This document shows positions 10,678 through 22,579 of a stretch of DNA of 35,928 nucleotides, piece by piece. The position numbers and the translations under genes were made by a program. Origin of the DNA: Scytalidium lignicola (lineage: Eukaryota; Ascomycota; Leotiomycetes); assembly GCA_002812745.2 (NCBI GenBank), contig NCSJ02000406.1:1-35928 (forward strand), written 5' to 3'. Positions within the stretch are counted from its first letter, which is position 1; the number at the start of each line of letters is the position of its first letter. Below the pieces are notes generated by a model. That model was not told where the DNA came from and did not search any database. It was given only the letters and a program-made list of their open reading frames with translations.

Positions 10678-13600
10678 TCAAGGAGTAGCGTCAGTTTCAG
10701 TGGAGACGTTGATGTTTAGGTCAGCAGGGACCGTAGATGCTAAGTTAAATGGCTAGTCAAATTTCGTCGTTTTGATCAGTGGGGGAGAGAGGACGGAGAG
10801 GACTTACATGAATGCGACTCATATTCACTTCATTATCTGATATCCTCTTCTGAGAAAAGAGGAGTCCTGCCAGATGAGCCTTTCGGTTTTGAAGTTTCAA
10901 CATGTGCTTTCGAGAAAAGTTAGCAACCTCTTTTCTATTTATTTGTTTTGGGGGGAGAAGCCTGGACATACGTCTTCGAAAGAGTTGTCCATTACGTATC
11001 TAACGGTCGTGACCTCCCGTGACTGGCCCATACGGTGTATTCGAGCAAAAGCCTGTTCTTCAATATGCGGGTTCCAATGGGGCTCCATGAGATACGCTCG
11101 GCTTGCAGAGGTCAGATTAATCCTATAACCTGTGAGTCGAAGAGATCGAACGTGGGCAGTTATGCATCATATTTACCCGACTGCGCCACAGGATAGACTC
11201 AAAAGAAGAACCGCAACATTATTATCGTCGCGGAACTTCTCGAATGCCGAGATTCGCTTCTTCGTGTTCAGTTTTCCATCTACTCGTGCATATCGAATGG
11301 AGGATCTGTCGAGTGCTAGTTCCACTATATCAAGTGTTGATGTCCAAAAGGAAAATACAACACTGGAGAAGTCAACGTTAGGGCTCTTCAATGGTCCAAG
11401 AATGATAACTTGCCAGTTTGAATCATCGGCTATATTACCTTTTAGTGTTGCCTGGAAGGCTCTTGATATCCTCAACGAGGCTTTTGACCTTCGTCGGAAA
11501 CTCGATCGCATGATTCGACGCCCATGCATCATTAGACAGCTCACTGGATGAGCAGCTTGTCGAAACGACAGCGCTCGGGCATGGAGTTGGTTTCCCACAC
11601 GAGTAACAATGAGAGGTTCGCTTCTTGTCCCGCTTCTGGAAACACTGATTGCAAAAGAGAAGCAAGCACTCGAATAGTCTGCCTTCACCACTCTTCTGTA
11701 CAGATTCCTCACTTGTATGTTGACTTATAGACTCAAGATCCAAGCCGCATTCGGCGCACTTGGCTGCTCCGACCGTGATCAGACCATTTAAATTAGCTTG
11801 AGCTGTACAGTCATTCCAGTGATCTTGAGGAAGAGACTTGTTGCTATCCTCTTTCGAGAACTTGATAAAGGTGCCAAGATTGCAGATCATTCGGAGCTGG
11901 TTGATTTTTTGCAGAGCATTCGCGTATAGATTTGATTCATATCTTCCGGTTCTAATCGCATCATCTAGAGTGGTAACAATCGAAGTCTCTGCTTCGCGGT
12001 ATTGTGTAAGCTCTGCTTCTGTGAATTCGAGCCTGCGCACGACGTTAACCCTGGTAGGCAATTCAACGACTGACTTTGAGCGTCGAAGAGCAATCGCCAT
12101 GAAGAGCTTCTTCAAACGCTGTATCGCCTGCTCTTCGTTCCCTCTTTTCCAAGGTTCAACGATATGTGCTTCAAACATGGTGGTCTCGTTGTAGGGGTGA
12201 GGACGTAAGAATTGAAGCAAGCTCATAAGGTCAGATAAGCGGTTTTGGATAGGTGTGCCTGTCACGATCCATCGTGACCTGGATTCCAGTGAGCAGAGTG
12301 CTTTTGCAGCGATAGTGTTGCTGTTGCGGATCTGGTGCCCTTNAAAAAAAATGTTAGGGCTTAACAATTTAGTCGCTGTAAATATCTACTCACCCTCGTC
12401 CAGAGCAATCCGGTGCCACTTGTGGAGGAGAATTGGGCTTGAAACACTTTCTCGCTTCCTCCATTCCGATGTGATAGTTTGATAGCTCGTGAGTACTATG
12501 TCATATTGACAGATTTGAGTGGTAGTTGTTAGACGTCTTTGACCGTGGTGCGTGACCCATTTAAGGGTACCCGGCTTTAAATGCCTGCAGAATGTGATCA
12601 GCCAGGAATTATTTTGAGGCATAGGCTTGATACCTTTGAAGCTCCGCATTCCACATATCGAGAACTGTGCGGGTGTCAGGAAATCAACAAACTAAAGACT
12701 TAAAAAATAAAAACCCCTAATCTCACGCGTTGAAGGTGCAACTAGCAAAGTCGTTTTTCTCCTCGTCAGTATTGACTCAAATGAATCATTTCGGGCAATT
12801 GCCAACTTTTCAGTCGGGTTCCTGTCTGATGCGATCAAAGCAATTGTACTTAATGTCTTTCCAAGACCCATTGGGTCAGCGAGCAAACCTCCGCGAAATT
12901 GTACTGGGATCTCATCTTGAATGTCCCCTGTAATATTGTTCACATATCTGGTTTCATTCAGCAATGCATGGGCAATAGGGAGTGTATAGAACCTTCGTCT
13001 CTTATCATCAATCAACTCACGCCATATATCCTGATCAGCATCAGAGAGAGCCCAACCGTTCTCCCTCTTCAACATGAATGTCAGGGCCTGTTTTTGGTGA
13101 CTTGATTACAGATCAGTAAACTCAATTCGCAGTTTCGGAATAGCTCACCTATATAGCTCCGTCGCTAGACTGTCTGGGCTGATCGTTTCAGAGAGCAAAG
13201 TATGCGTTTCGAAGTCGGAGAAGACATCGATCGGGGATTGGAGAAGTTCTTCGGCACGTTTCTCTTGAGGTTGAGGCTTTCTTAGTTCCGATGCCATTGG
13301 AGCATCCTCATCTAGTCCAGATAAACGGTGAGGGTTCCGATACCTGACCTTTCGATCGCAGTCTTGGGGATCTTGCAGGTACATGCCAACGTCTTGAAGG
13401 AATTGTCCAATCTCGTCGTACACTGTCATTGGTCCATAGATGATGACACAGAGACTTTCTGCATCGTGCGTTGCATCGTGTCCGTGACTGACGCTTCTCA
13501 ATGGGAAGCTCGAGGTCTTTGGGAAGCAGGAAAGCTGTAGTTCCACCCCGCGCTCAGAGGAGAGCAATCGGAGCACACCAGCGACATCCTGTTGAATATT

Positions 13601-14293
13601 GCCCAGCGGTAATCCAAAATCATCAAACAATGTGCGACCATTGCCCAACTTGACTCGGATGGGGCCCGAGATCGTAANTTTTTTTTAGTTTGACTGAGAT
13701 ATTACGAAGCTGTGCAAATTAGCGTTTCTGTTGATTAATTGAAGCAGTTGTCCCGTTGACGAACCTCTCCAAAACACACCACTTCCGTATCATGACTACT
13801 ATTTGAACCGGAATGTCTCGTTAAGGCATTATTGACTTCGGCTGAAAACGTCTCGTCTTCCAAATGTTGCGGTGCGAGGCTGTTCGAGAGACATTGAAAT
13901 TCCGTCGTGCCTGGCAGGGCAAATGGTGATGCGCATGAACCTGTACCCGTGAGATTTGAGCCTGTGGATCTATTGCTCCCTAACCTTAAAGTAATAGTTG
14001 GTCGAGCGATGGAGATGCGTACCAACAGCTTCAAGGGTTGGAAACGCACCTTCGGCATTCGAAAATGTAGTTTGATCGTTCCAATAGTACGACATGCTCT
14101 GCTCATTGCCGGTGCCATTATTTTCCTCGACAAAGTCACTGTACGAGTAATTCTGGACTGAAATCGGCCCCACTCGTTGCGTTTCGAGCTTTTCATATAA
14201 ATGGCCAGACCCCACTCTGCGGCAGTTTTGGGGGGGTCTCCCCGACGCTCCAAAGTGTATCCTCGTTGTTGGATTCCATAGACTTTCCAGCAT
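10678..14293 (-). CDS. SNF2-family DNA-dependent ATPase, RAD5/HLTF type
   Basis: Spliced exons from the 3' side: 10678-10752, 10808-10906, 10972-11122, 11177-11362, 11439-12339, 12394-12584, 12634-12664, 12727-13100 and 13149 upward. Introns are 48-76 nt and all junctions keep frame. SNF2 motifs in order: ELYSHQKQALTFM (Q-like motif), LLADPMGLGKT (Walker A, near 12870), DEGH split by an intron (12394/12339), WIVTGTPIQN, a Cys-rich RING-like insert (CAECGLDLE..CNQC..CYSCGKP), then VVFSFWTSTLDIV, YARVDGK, INLTSASRAYLMEPHWNP and RIHRMGQ. Such proteins remodel chromatin or replication forks, and the RING suggests a ubiquitin-ligase activity. The 5' end is uncertain: two frames compete at 13735-14350 and an N in an A run near 13679 blurs the first junctions. 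ATG 14293 is one candidate start. The last exon may be unspliced, ending at 10757. Confidence 0.8.
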
Positions 14294-14555
14294 GAAGTTG
14301 AGATTTCGGTGAAGAATTGTCTGAACGTGGTTCTCGGCACGACGCTGCCTCAAGCAGACACGTCACTGCCCTGACCCGACGCCCAGTTCTGCCTCGCGAC
14401 CCATTCACTTTGCACTGCCACCGCCAAATGCTGAATCATAGTTCCAATCTATCAGAAGCCTTATTATATTGTCCGGGGCAACTCTTTGGCAGAGCTACGA
14501 CCTACCAGTGCAAAATGTGTATTCACGAAGCACAATCGAGAACGACTTTCTAGCC
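14294..14555. promoter_or_regulatory. Divergent promoter region between SNF2 and NLR genes
   Basis: About 260 bp separates the uncertain SNF2 start from the NLR start codon, so both promoters lie here or overlap the first exons. No specific site is recognised. Confidence 0.3.
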
Positions 14556-17500
14556 ATGTCTACAGCCGCATCTCCGTCTCCGCAAGCGCGGATTATTTTT
14601 CAAGACGCGTTCAACCGCTTCGAACAAACAGTACATTTTGACGATAAGAGAGAGTTTCAGCTGACAACCCTACAAGATGTGAGAGAGGCTGCCCGACAGA
14701 TTGAACGAGATTTAGGGGATCGAGGCTGCCTTCGAAATATGAGACGTCTTCAACCCTTTTTCAATGGACTTGATCAGTACTCCAAAATCATCGAAGTTCT
14801 CTGCAACGGAACGCCCTACCTGCCTTATATATGGGTGAGTGGAACCTGAAGGCTTGACCATCTGAATCATCTGAACCATTGTGCAGGCACCTGTAAAACT
14901 CATGCTCAAGGTGGGTCGTCCCCCAGATCCAGGATATCAAATCGAGAATTAAGAATCTCGCAGCTCGCCTCAGACTTCTTGTCCTCTTTTGACAAGCTGA
15001 TTGGCGCATATGTTCGGATAGCTGAAAATCTCCCACGCTTTGATAGACTCAGTGTCGCGTTTCAAGGCACTTCGGATTTTCAACAGGTGCTTGCTATGGT
15101 ATATTCGGACATCCTTGAATTTCACAGGCGCGCTTACAAGTTCTTCCGTCGACGAGGTAAGAAATGGATCCTGTGATGATGCTATAGTTCTTGCCCAAAT
15201 GACTTTCCTTCAGGCTGGTCATGCTTCTTCGACTCTACCTGGGCCCAATTTGATCGCAGATTTTCTGGAATTCTCGAAGACCTTGCAGTCCATAGCGATC
15301 TTGTAGACAAGGAGGCGAATGCACTTCATATCTCTCAAGCAGCAGAGATGAGATCCCGAGCGGCCAAGGAGATTTCAGAGAGTGAAAGGCATCGAAGTTC
15401 CATCCAAATGCAGGCTGTAAATGTGTGGTTAGATGCGAACTTGGCATTGCTCCATGATGAACTAGACCGGCTCGCCTACCACTGTTACCCGGGATCCACA
15501 GATTGGATCATAAAAAGTTCGAAAATGAATGCATGGCTACAAAACCGTACTGGTCAGCTTATATGTTGGTTGGTGGGAAAACCGGGAGCAGGGAAAAGCG
15601 TTATCTGCTCTAAATTGATACAGGACCTGCAGAAGGATCAACAGTGTAGCACGATTTTCTACCTCTGCAATCACTTCAGTACATCTCCCAACGAAGCAGG
15701 GCAGATACTCAGATCACTAGTATCACAAATGGTGCAACAGAGTCCGGACCTTGTACCTTACATTCTAGACGAATGTGTATCTCGTGGTGTTCCAGCATCG
15801 GGATCGCAGCTGAGGAAAATGATTCCCAAACTTCTCATGGGTTTTTCTTGTCTACGCATCATTGTTGATGGCCTGGATGAGATCGAGGAGTCTCAGCAAC
15901 GGCAGGTTCTGTCAGATCTCATCGACTTCGCCACTAAGCCGCTTGGTCCTGGGTCATCCTGCAAAATTCTTATTGCAAGCCGTGACGTGACCGTGATCTC
16001 CAGATTCCTGTCACAGAGAATGGTCTTATCACTGGGGGATGACCTTCAAGCTTTTCAAGCGGCAGTTCAGCCATACGTGCATCACGAACTTAGCCAGATA
16101 CGCAACGCCTTATCGGACATTGAGGTAGAAGAAAGCACCATGGCTATCATTGAGCGTCGTTTGGTCGAAAAAGCGAATGGTAACACCCACTACTTCACTG
16201 TTTCCACCGAATCCGGAACTGACTATTTCAAGGAATGTTTCTATGGGTTCGGCTTGTTATTGCCACTCTGGAGGCTTCGTACACTGTATCGGATCTGCTT
16301 AAGGCCACTGAAACACTTCCGGATGGGATAGAGAGAGCGTAAGTTGTGCAAAAATTCTGCATATATACCTCAGCTTAAATTGCACAGTTATGGAAGGATT
16401 TTGGAACATATTAGCAGCCGTCTTCACCCTAAACAGCGAGAAATCGCAATGCAAATATTAGAATTGGTTTGCTTTGCGAGGAGACCATTAAAGCCTTACG
16501 AAATTCAGTCAGCAATTGGGCTTGGTCAGCATGGTATCACTTTCCACAATGGCGTCACAGCCTCGGAGACGATGCTAGACTTATGCCGGCCACTTATCGA
16601 GCGTGGGCCTCGCGATGCTGTCATCTTTGCGCATTTCACAGTAAAGGAGTATGCGAGAGCCCATTTGAGTCCTATGTATTTTGTGTTCTCGTACTGAGCT
16701 TGTCTAGATTCATGTTGCACACAATAAGCGGTCCTTTTATAACCGCCCTCAATGCCGAAAGGAACATTTCTCTTGCTCTGGTTACTTACTTATGCTCGAG
16801 CTTTGCGCTTATTGACTCTCGGGTTAGAGACGAGGAGAAGATCGCCGATGTTGCAAAAGGGTTCCATGGTCTCCATCTATACGCAAACGAGTTTTGGGTG
16901 GCGCATTTTTTGGAATACATCGAAGTCAATACTGAGCTGGACCAGCATATGCTTGATCCAGTTCTGGAACGGGTTCTGGCTCTTTGTGATGCTCATGATC
17001 TCATTACTCTTCCGACGGATGATACCGAGGAAGAGGAGGACTTGGTATCGCGTGAGAGTCAACAACCAGACGGTCACCCTGCACTGCAAAAGTTGGAAGC
17101 ACATTTTGACATACGTGACTTTCTTGGAAAGATTATCGAATATCGTGAGAAAACACACGAAGCACAGCTTCAAGCATCTGGAGGTGAGTATTCAGGCGCT
17201 TAACTTGGTGTTCATCTCTCAGACACGTATGCCACTGACGCACCAAGACCTCCCGATTCTGGATCCAGAGCTTGATCCTTTGATGTTCTCTAAACTTCGT
17301 GTGAAATACACTCGACTTGTATGTCAAATCCTAAATATGAACCATGTGGATGGTATTAGCGACATACAACTGGCCAAATTTCGACAAACGGAGGGCCAAA
17401 GTGCCTTTGTATGCCGCTTTCAAGGTTGCCTTCGCTCCACCGATGGCTTCTCTACTAGGTCTGAGTGCGAAGCGCACGAATTGGGTCACGTTCGACGATT

Positions 17501-18139
17501 TTTTTGTGACGATCCGTCTTGTCCATTCAAGCGAATACCACTTACTTCGCCTGCCGCGCTCCAGCAACACAACCATACGTACCACGCGGAAAGTTTTGGT
17601 ATTGACACATCTACCACATTTCGCGGCAAACAGGTGAAAGATTATCTCAAGAGCGCCCAGGAAGGACTTCGTTGTCGTTATACAGGATGCAATGCTCCAC
17701 CTTTCCAAACTCAATACCTTCTAAGGTAAGAAGCATTCCCTCTATTTGATGTCGTGCTTGTAATAACAACCACTGCTTAGATCCCACGCCAATGTCCATA
17801 GCCTAAGCAGGCCTCACCACTGTCCTGTCAAAGGCTGCCCCCGTGGCCAGGGCGGAAAAGGTTTCAAAAGGAAAAATGAAATGGTCCGCCACGGCTTAGT
17901 CCATGATTCGGTAGGATACGTATGCCCATTTTGTCCAGACAGAGAGCACCGATACCCAAGACCGGACGCACCCCAAAGGTAACTACGTAATCCTGAGATC
18001 GAGGTGCGTATTGATTAACAATAATAGACACACCCGGGTTCATCATACAGATAAAGATAAAGACGATCCTCTATTAATGGAAATCCTGAGTCAGCGAAGC
18101 GATGGTCCTAACCGTGGAAGACGTAGGCGTAAAGTCTGA
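14556..18139 (+). CDS. NACHT-domain NLR (STAND) protein with C-terminal C2H2 zinc fingers
   Basis: Ten exons: 14556-14834, 14887-14910, 14964-15156, 15214-16179, 16233-16338, 16388-16675, 16729-17183, 17223-17725, 17781-17978 and 18028-18139, giving about 1040 residues. The N-terminal domain (FFNGLDQYSKIIEVLCNGTP, YIWAPVKLMLK) is the conserved one that precedes NACHT in many ascomycete STAND proteins. Walker A is GKPGAGKS near residue 287 and Walker B is IIVDGLDEIEE near 384. Winged-helix-like LLKATETLPDGIERAYGRIL and a helical region follow. Five C2H2 fingers end the protein (CRFQGC; CDDPSC; CRYTGC; CPVKGC; CPFC), instead of the usual WD40, ankyrin or TPR repeats, then a basic tail RGRRRRKV. 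Nine junctions look ordinary. The intron at 17184-17222 is only 39 nt and does not keep phase, so a frame error or odd splicing lies there. Such NLRs act in fungal self/non-self recognition (family knowledge). The ligand is unknown. Confidence 0.85.
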
Positions 18140-19900
18140 AAACTGTTCAGCTTATTGTGAGGAAGCTATATGTGTGTACAGTCAGAATATACGACAGCAA
18201 AGTAGGTTCAGTAGAAATACGGTCCGTAAGGCCTGACTTGCTGAGCCGTAACCAATTACAGCGTAGCTACAGTAGCTGACCGGGCGGAATGGAGGAAGGA
18301 AGGTTTGTTGATTGTTGGCCACTATTATTATTACTGCTGCGATATATACCTAGGAGCTAAAGTGCGGAGTATGTGGCCCCTTACCACGCCATATCAATAA
18401 AGCCTTAGTCTTCTTTGTGCCCTCTTACCTTGGGACTTGAGTGTAAGACGGAAGACGGAAGACAGAAGGAGGAATTATCTTATAACAACACACCCGGATA
18501 CAACGAAAATACTTCAGCCACGGTGAGCAGGTATTGAGCAAGTTGAGCAGAATTGTCCAATAAGAGCCGCTCAGGGAGTATAAATCCGATTTTCACAAAG
18601 GCTAAGCAGTATACTAGTCGCAGGCCCGCGACATTGTCGACACGGATGTGGCCTTCCTAAGCTTAAATTCTAGGACAAGTTAGATGAAGACGTAATGCCC
18701 AGCCCTAAATCTTGATGTGACTGCCCTGGGTTTCGTCTGCCTGGTCAGCACCTCATCTGACTTAACGTAAAACTTTGTTGACGTCTTCCAGTAAAACGCC
18801 ATTGCTAACTCCGACGCTTAGGGTAACATTTTGGAGGCTTATTTCTCATAGATTGTAAGATTTTCTGCCTTTTGATTCAACGTTAACTTTACCATTATTG
18901 TTTTCTTGAACGGAATAGCCTTAATTAAGTACACCGGCAACCTAATGACTGATTTAAATGTCATCTCCAACGTTATTACTGTTGACCTTTTTATTTTCGG
19001 TGATAGTACTTCTAATACAACTGCTACTCTATCTATGGCTACACTACTGAGCATCACTGTGTTTACTCCACGAGGTGGTGAGGATGTTAATATCGACGGG
19101 ATCAATTAGTTAGAGTTGTTATGGTTTAATCAAAGAACATCTATTTCTAAGTTAATTTTTAATATTTTATCATTTTTTGTAATCGTTGAATGCTCCAACA
19201 AAAGGTTAAATATCATTTTAGAAGAATTGTAATTGAATCCCTAACTTTTTATAGCATTTTGTGTAGGGTTGATCAAGATACAAACATATCATCTATAATC
19301 TAGACATAGATTATCCGCACTTTTTCCTGTCATAATCCTGTTTATTCCCACACTGCAGCTGTTGCTTGCTCTAGGTATTTTAGTTCACTAGTTCTCCCTC
19401 ACTCTCATCTACTTCTTCCCTCTTCTTACTATGTTGTATCCATCCTATCCCCTGGGACCCCACAGGTTTTAAAAGCCTTTTGTTTTTAGCGTAGTTGCCT
19501 TACGTCTCTTTGATGTATGACTGGTGAGAGAGAGGTTTTGGATGGATGATATTCCTGGACGTCGATTTTTGCCTGACGAGCTTAAACGAGTGGGGTCCCA
19601 GAGGATAAAAAAGCACAGCTTGAGCCACATCATTTTCAGAGCCCAACTAATACCCAAAATGATTGCCAACATACAAGACTCCCGTGGAGACGGAGAAGAG
19701 GTAAATGGCTTCATTGACAAAATATTAAGTGCTGAGATGCCCATTATTGACGAAGATGCTGCTGATAAGGGGATGGACCAAGGCTATTCTATTATTTATG
19801 GAGAAGTGAAGTGTTTGAAGTGTCCCATGCCTCTTGTTATAAAGTCAAGGAGCTGGTTGATCATCCGGACACGGTCTTCGCGAATAAAATGCCTCTCTGA
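18140..19900. other. Gene-poor intergenic region
   Basis: No frame here has a recognisable domain. The open frame at 18906-19109 (plus) is Thr/Ile/Val-rich. The one at 19524-19970 overlaps the start of the chitinase remnant. Both could be decayed coding DNA on the plus strand, but I cannot name a family. Confidence 0.35.
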
Positions 19901-20945
19901 CCACACTATACAATTGATTTTGCCCCAGCCAGCTACTCCTCAGACAATGTCGTTGTCTACTGGGTGGTAACTTCAATGGTAACTAGGAGCTGGTAGCCGT
20001 CTGTTCAAACCCAGATATTGATGCTGTCATGCTTGTCTTCATCAGTGGCTTCCCAGCTCAAGGTAATTGTCTCCCTATTGAGAACTTTGGAAACAAGTGC
20101 TGGGGGAGTTACTTTTAAGGACCAAGAAACAACCGGTCAGCAGACAGCCTTTTTCAGACCTGTCTAAATGTTACAACAAACATTCCTATCTGTTTTGCTA
20201 CTAGCAAGGAAGTCCTTTCTCTCGGTAGTGACGCTGGAAGTCCCTATGATCTTGAGAGTGGATCGAATGAAGTGGATTTTGATTTTGGGATGCCTACAGT
20301 CCCTACAATTATACCTGGATGGACAATGGTAGTATCCCTCCCTTGGATAACGGATTAGGTAGCTATTTCTATCTCGATGGATTTTGATCTCGACATTGAG
20401 AAGCCAAGTTCGGATAACTCCGCAGGATACATTTCCTTGATCAACACTCTGCGCAGGAATTTCAATCAGAATCCATCCAAGTAGTATCTCAGTACAGATA
20501 GTCTCCAATGTAACTTCCTGGAAGCAAATATGGGCGATATGATTACTTTGGGTTCGGTTCGATACTCTTTAGATCCAGTTTTATAATACCCCAGCTTGAT
20601 CAGCTTAGGTTGTGCTTCTACTTCTTCTCCAGCTTCGACGCAACTGAGCTTCACCACCACCGTAGAGTCGACATCAAGGACCACTGTAAAGGGTGCTTTT
20701 ACAATCCATGTGACTGTTCAAGTTCTTCAGAGTACCTACCGCTGTTGAGTCCACTGCCTCCGCTGCTGCTTCGGCTCCTGCCACATTAGTACTAGCTGTT
20801 CAACTATACCCCACGGGTCCTGAGAAGTTCGTGCCCACACCAAATTGCTATGGTACTGGAGTTGTTCCACCTCCCAAATTAGACCACTGCAGCTGGCAGA
20901 TCTTCTACGTCGGCTCCCCGGTAATACACCAATGGGACTGAGTGC
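19901..20945 (+). pseudogene. GH18 class III-type chitinase remnant
   Basis: Pieces in different plus-strand frames follow the order of a fungal class III endochitinase: SSDNVVVYW (near 19932-19963), DIDAVMLVFISGFP then NCLPIENFGNKCW (20017-20103), NVTTNIPIC and EVLSLGSDAG (20165-20240), and the catalytic-strand remnant MDFDLDIE (20377-20400). Next come GYISLINTLRRNF and LSTDSLQCNF, a Ser/Thr/Ala-rich linker, and a Cys-containing tail NCYGTGVVPPPKLDHCSW (near 20843-20900). Between these lie several stops and frame shifts, and the DxxDxDxE motif has lost a residue. The gene is dead. Chitinases of this class cleave beta-1,4-GlcNAc polymers in wall remodelling or mycoparasitism (family knowledge). 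Confidence 0.6.
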
Positions 20946-22579
20946 GTGACACCCTCAAGGTTCCATCCGCCATGATTGCGCAAACTTCTAAATCAAGCCG
21001 GATATCAGCGGAAATGAATCGGGATGGAACGCCGACCAATTTCTAGTCGGAGATGAGGTCGTCAAGATGGGATGAAAGATGCTGGCCAATTGTTGATGTT
21101 GATGGAAGAAGTCGTCGGGAGAGGGAAAAATTCATCTCCGTCGATCTAGGCTCGCTAAAGTAGTTCCCGCTCCCTAAATAACCCCTGAATGAACTCGCGA
21201 TCCATGATGATTTGTATCTCGTGAATTCTCAAATGGCACTGTTTAAATTCAGCACACAGAAAGGCTGGAAATAATGTTGGTTGGCTACCCTTGTGGATTT
21301 TGTGTGTTTTTCGAATCGATCCGCCTTTACACTCCTCCAATATGTTTGGCTGCCATGACTTTGCACCGGTAATGATGACTCCGATGTTGAAGAACAGTTG
21401 ACTAACTAGCTAGAGAAAGTTCATGCCGGCCGAAGACACAGAAAAAGCAACCGAATTTTGGCAGGGGATATTTATCCGTGATACACATAGTGAAGGTTGT
21501 TATCGCAGTGTGGACCCCCAGCGCTCAGATAGGCAGGTTACTAGAAGTTCATTGCAACGCTGCAGCCTGAACTAAATCAATGCTTTAAAACCATGTGATA
21601 TTCTATCTTATTCTTCCAAACTATAGTTTTCATCTTAGCTACTGTAGTCAATTGTTTTCGCCATATGATTCTTTTTCAACATTTCTCAATTAGATTTATA
21701 TCAAGACTTGTAAAAGGGTATGGCATTAATATAATCTCATATAATATACGTCAAATTGTACAGCGATTCTTTGTAGGCTTATAGCTGTGAGCAGGATTGT
21801 TATCTTCGATAAATAATGGCTCAGTTGAAAGGCGTAAAAGGTAGGCTACAGCTGCAAAAATAAACATAAATGGTGTAAGTCGTTAAGTAGCCTAAATCAC
21901 ACAGACTTTATTCGGTAGGTCGTTACATGATCCACAGTTGTGATAAGCTGAAGATGGCATTTTGAGACACAGCCAATAAGACATCAAGCCTTGCAATAAA
22001 GCAGGGAATAAAAACCCAACAGCTGAATTGTGCAGATCTGTATGAGAACTTCACCAAGGTTGAGTTTAGGCTGCTCGACTGTGACTGTGCATGATCTTCA
22101 CCGACTAGTTTCCGTAGCTTTATGTGCACTTAATGCTTATTCTGCAGATAGAAGCTGAGTAGGCGTATAATAGACTAATAGTCAGCCCTGTGTGAAGCTT
22201 TAAAGGCTATTTTTTTACGTAGTATAAAGCCAAAGTAGTATGTAATCATCTCAATATATATTTAGTGCTTATTTCACAGATGGTAGCTGAGTAGGTGCAT
22301 AATAGACTAATAGTCAGCCTTGTGTGAAGTTTATAGAAGCTANTTTTTTTATGTAGTATAAAGTCAAAGTAGCGCGTACTTCACTGATTTCGGATGCGAA
22401 GGTGAGAGATGGACAATAATATAGCAACCTGACATATGCTCCGCATTGAAGGTAAAATGAAAGATATTGAATATCAGGACAGTATCACCTGGGAAACAAA
22501 TTTTTGTTTTTTAGGGCTCGTCGCCTGTGGCACTTTCCTTGGTCTGACAAATGGAGAATAAGTATGCTCCTTTTCATTG
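20946..22579. other. Intergenic region with tandem duplication
   Basis: Nothing coding is supported. After about 21600 the sequence becomes AT-rich and includes the duplication at 22134-22375. Short frames at 21155-21340 and 21923-22129 have no motif. Confidence 0.45.
22134..22375. repeat. 132-bp tandem duplication
   Basis: Copy 1 begins TGCTTATTCTGCAGATAG at 22134 and copy 2 begins TGCTTATTTCACAGATGG at 22266. Both continue GCTGAGTAGG, CATAATAGACTAATAGTCAGCC (T in place of C in copy 1 start), then TGTGTGAAG and a T run followed by GTAGTATAAAG.CAAAGTAG. Most differences are transitions. An N beside the second T run leaves its length uncertain. Confidence 0.8.

Noticed and set aside
13735..14353. 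Separate gene upstream of the SNF2 protein
   Set aside because: The frame ending in EVVCFGE leads into the SNF2 N-terminal region by a plausible splice, so I treat it as the uncertain 5' part of that gene.
18906..19109. Small Thr/Val-rich plus-strand protein
   Set aside because: 67 residues with no signal peptide or domain and no supporting neighbours. It may be decayed coding DNA, but I cannot support it as a gene.
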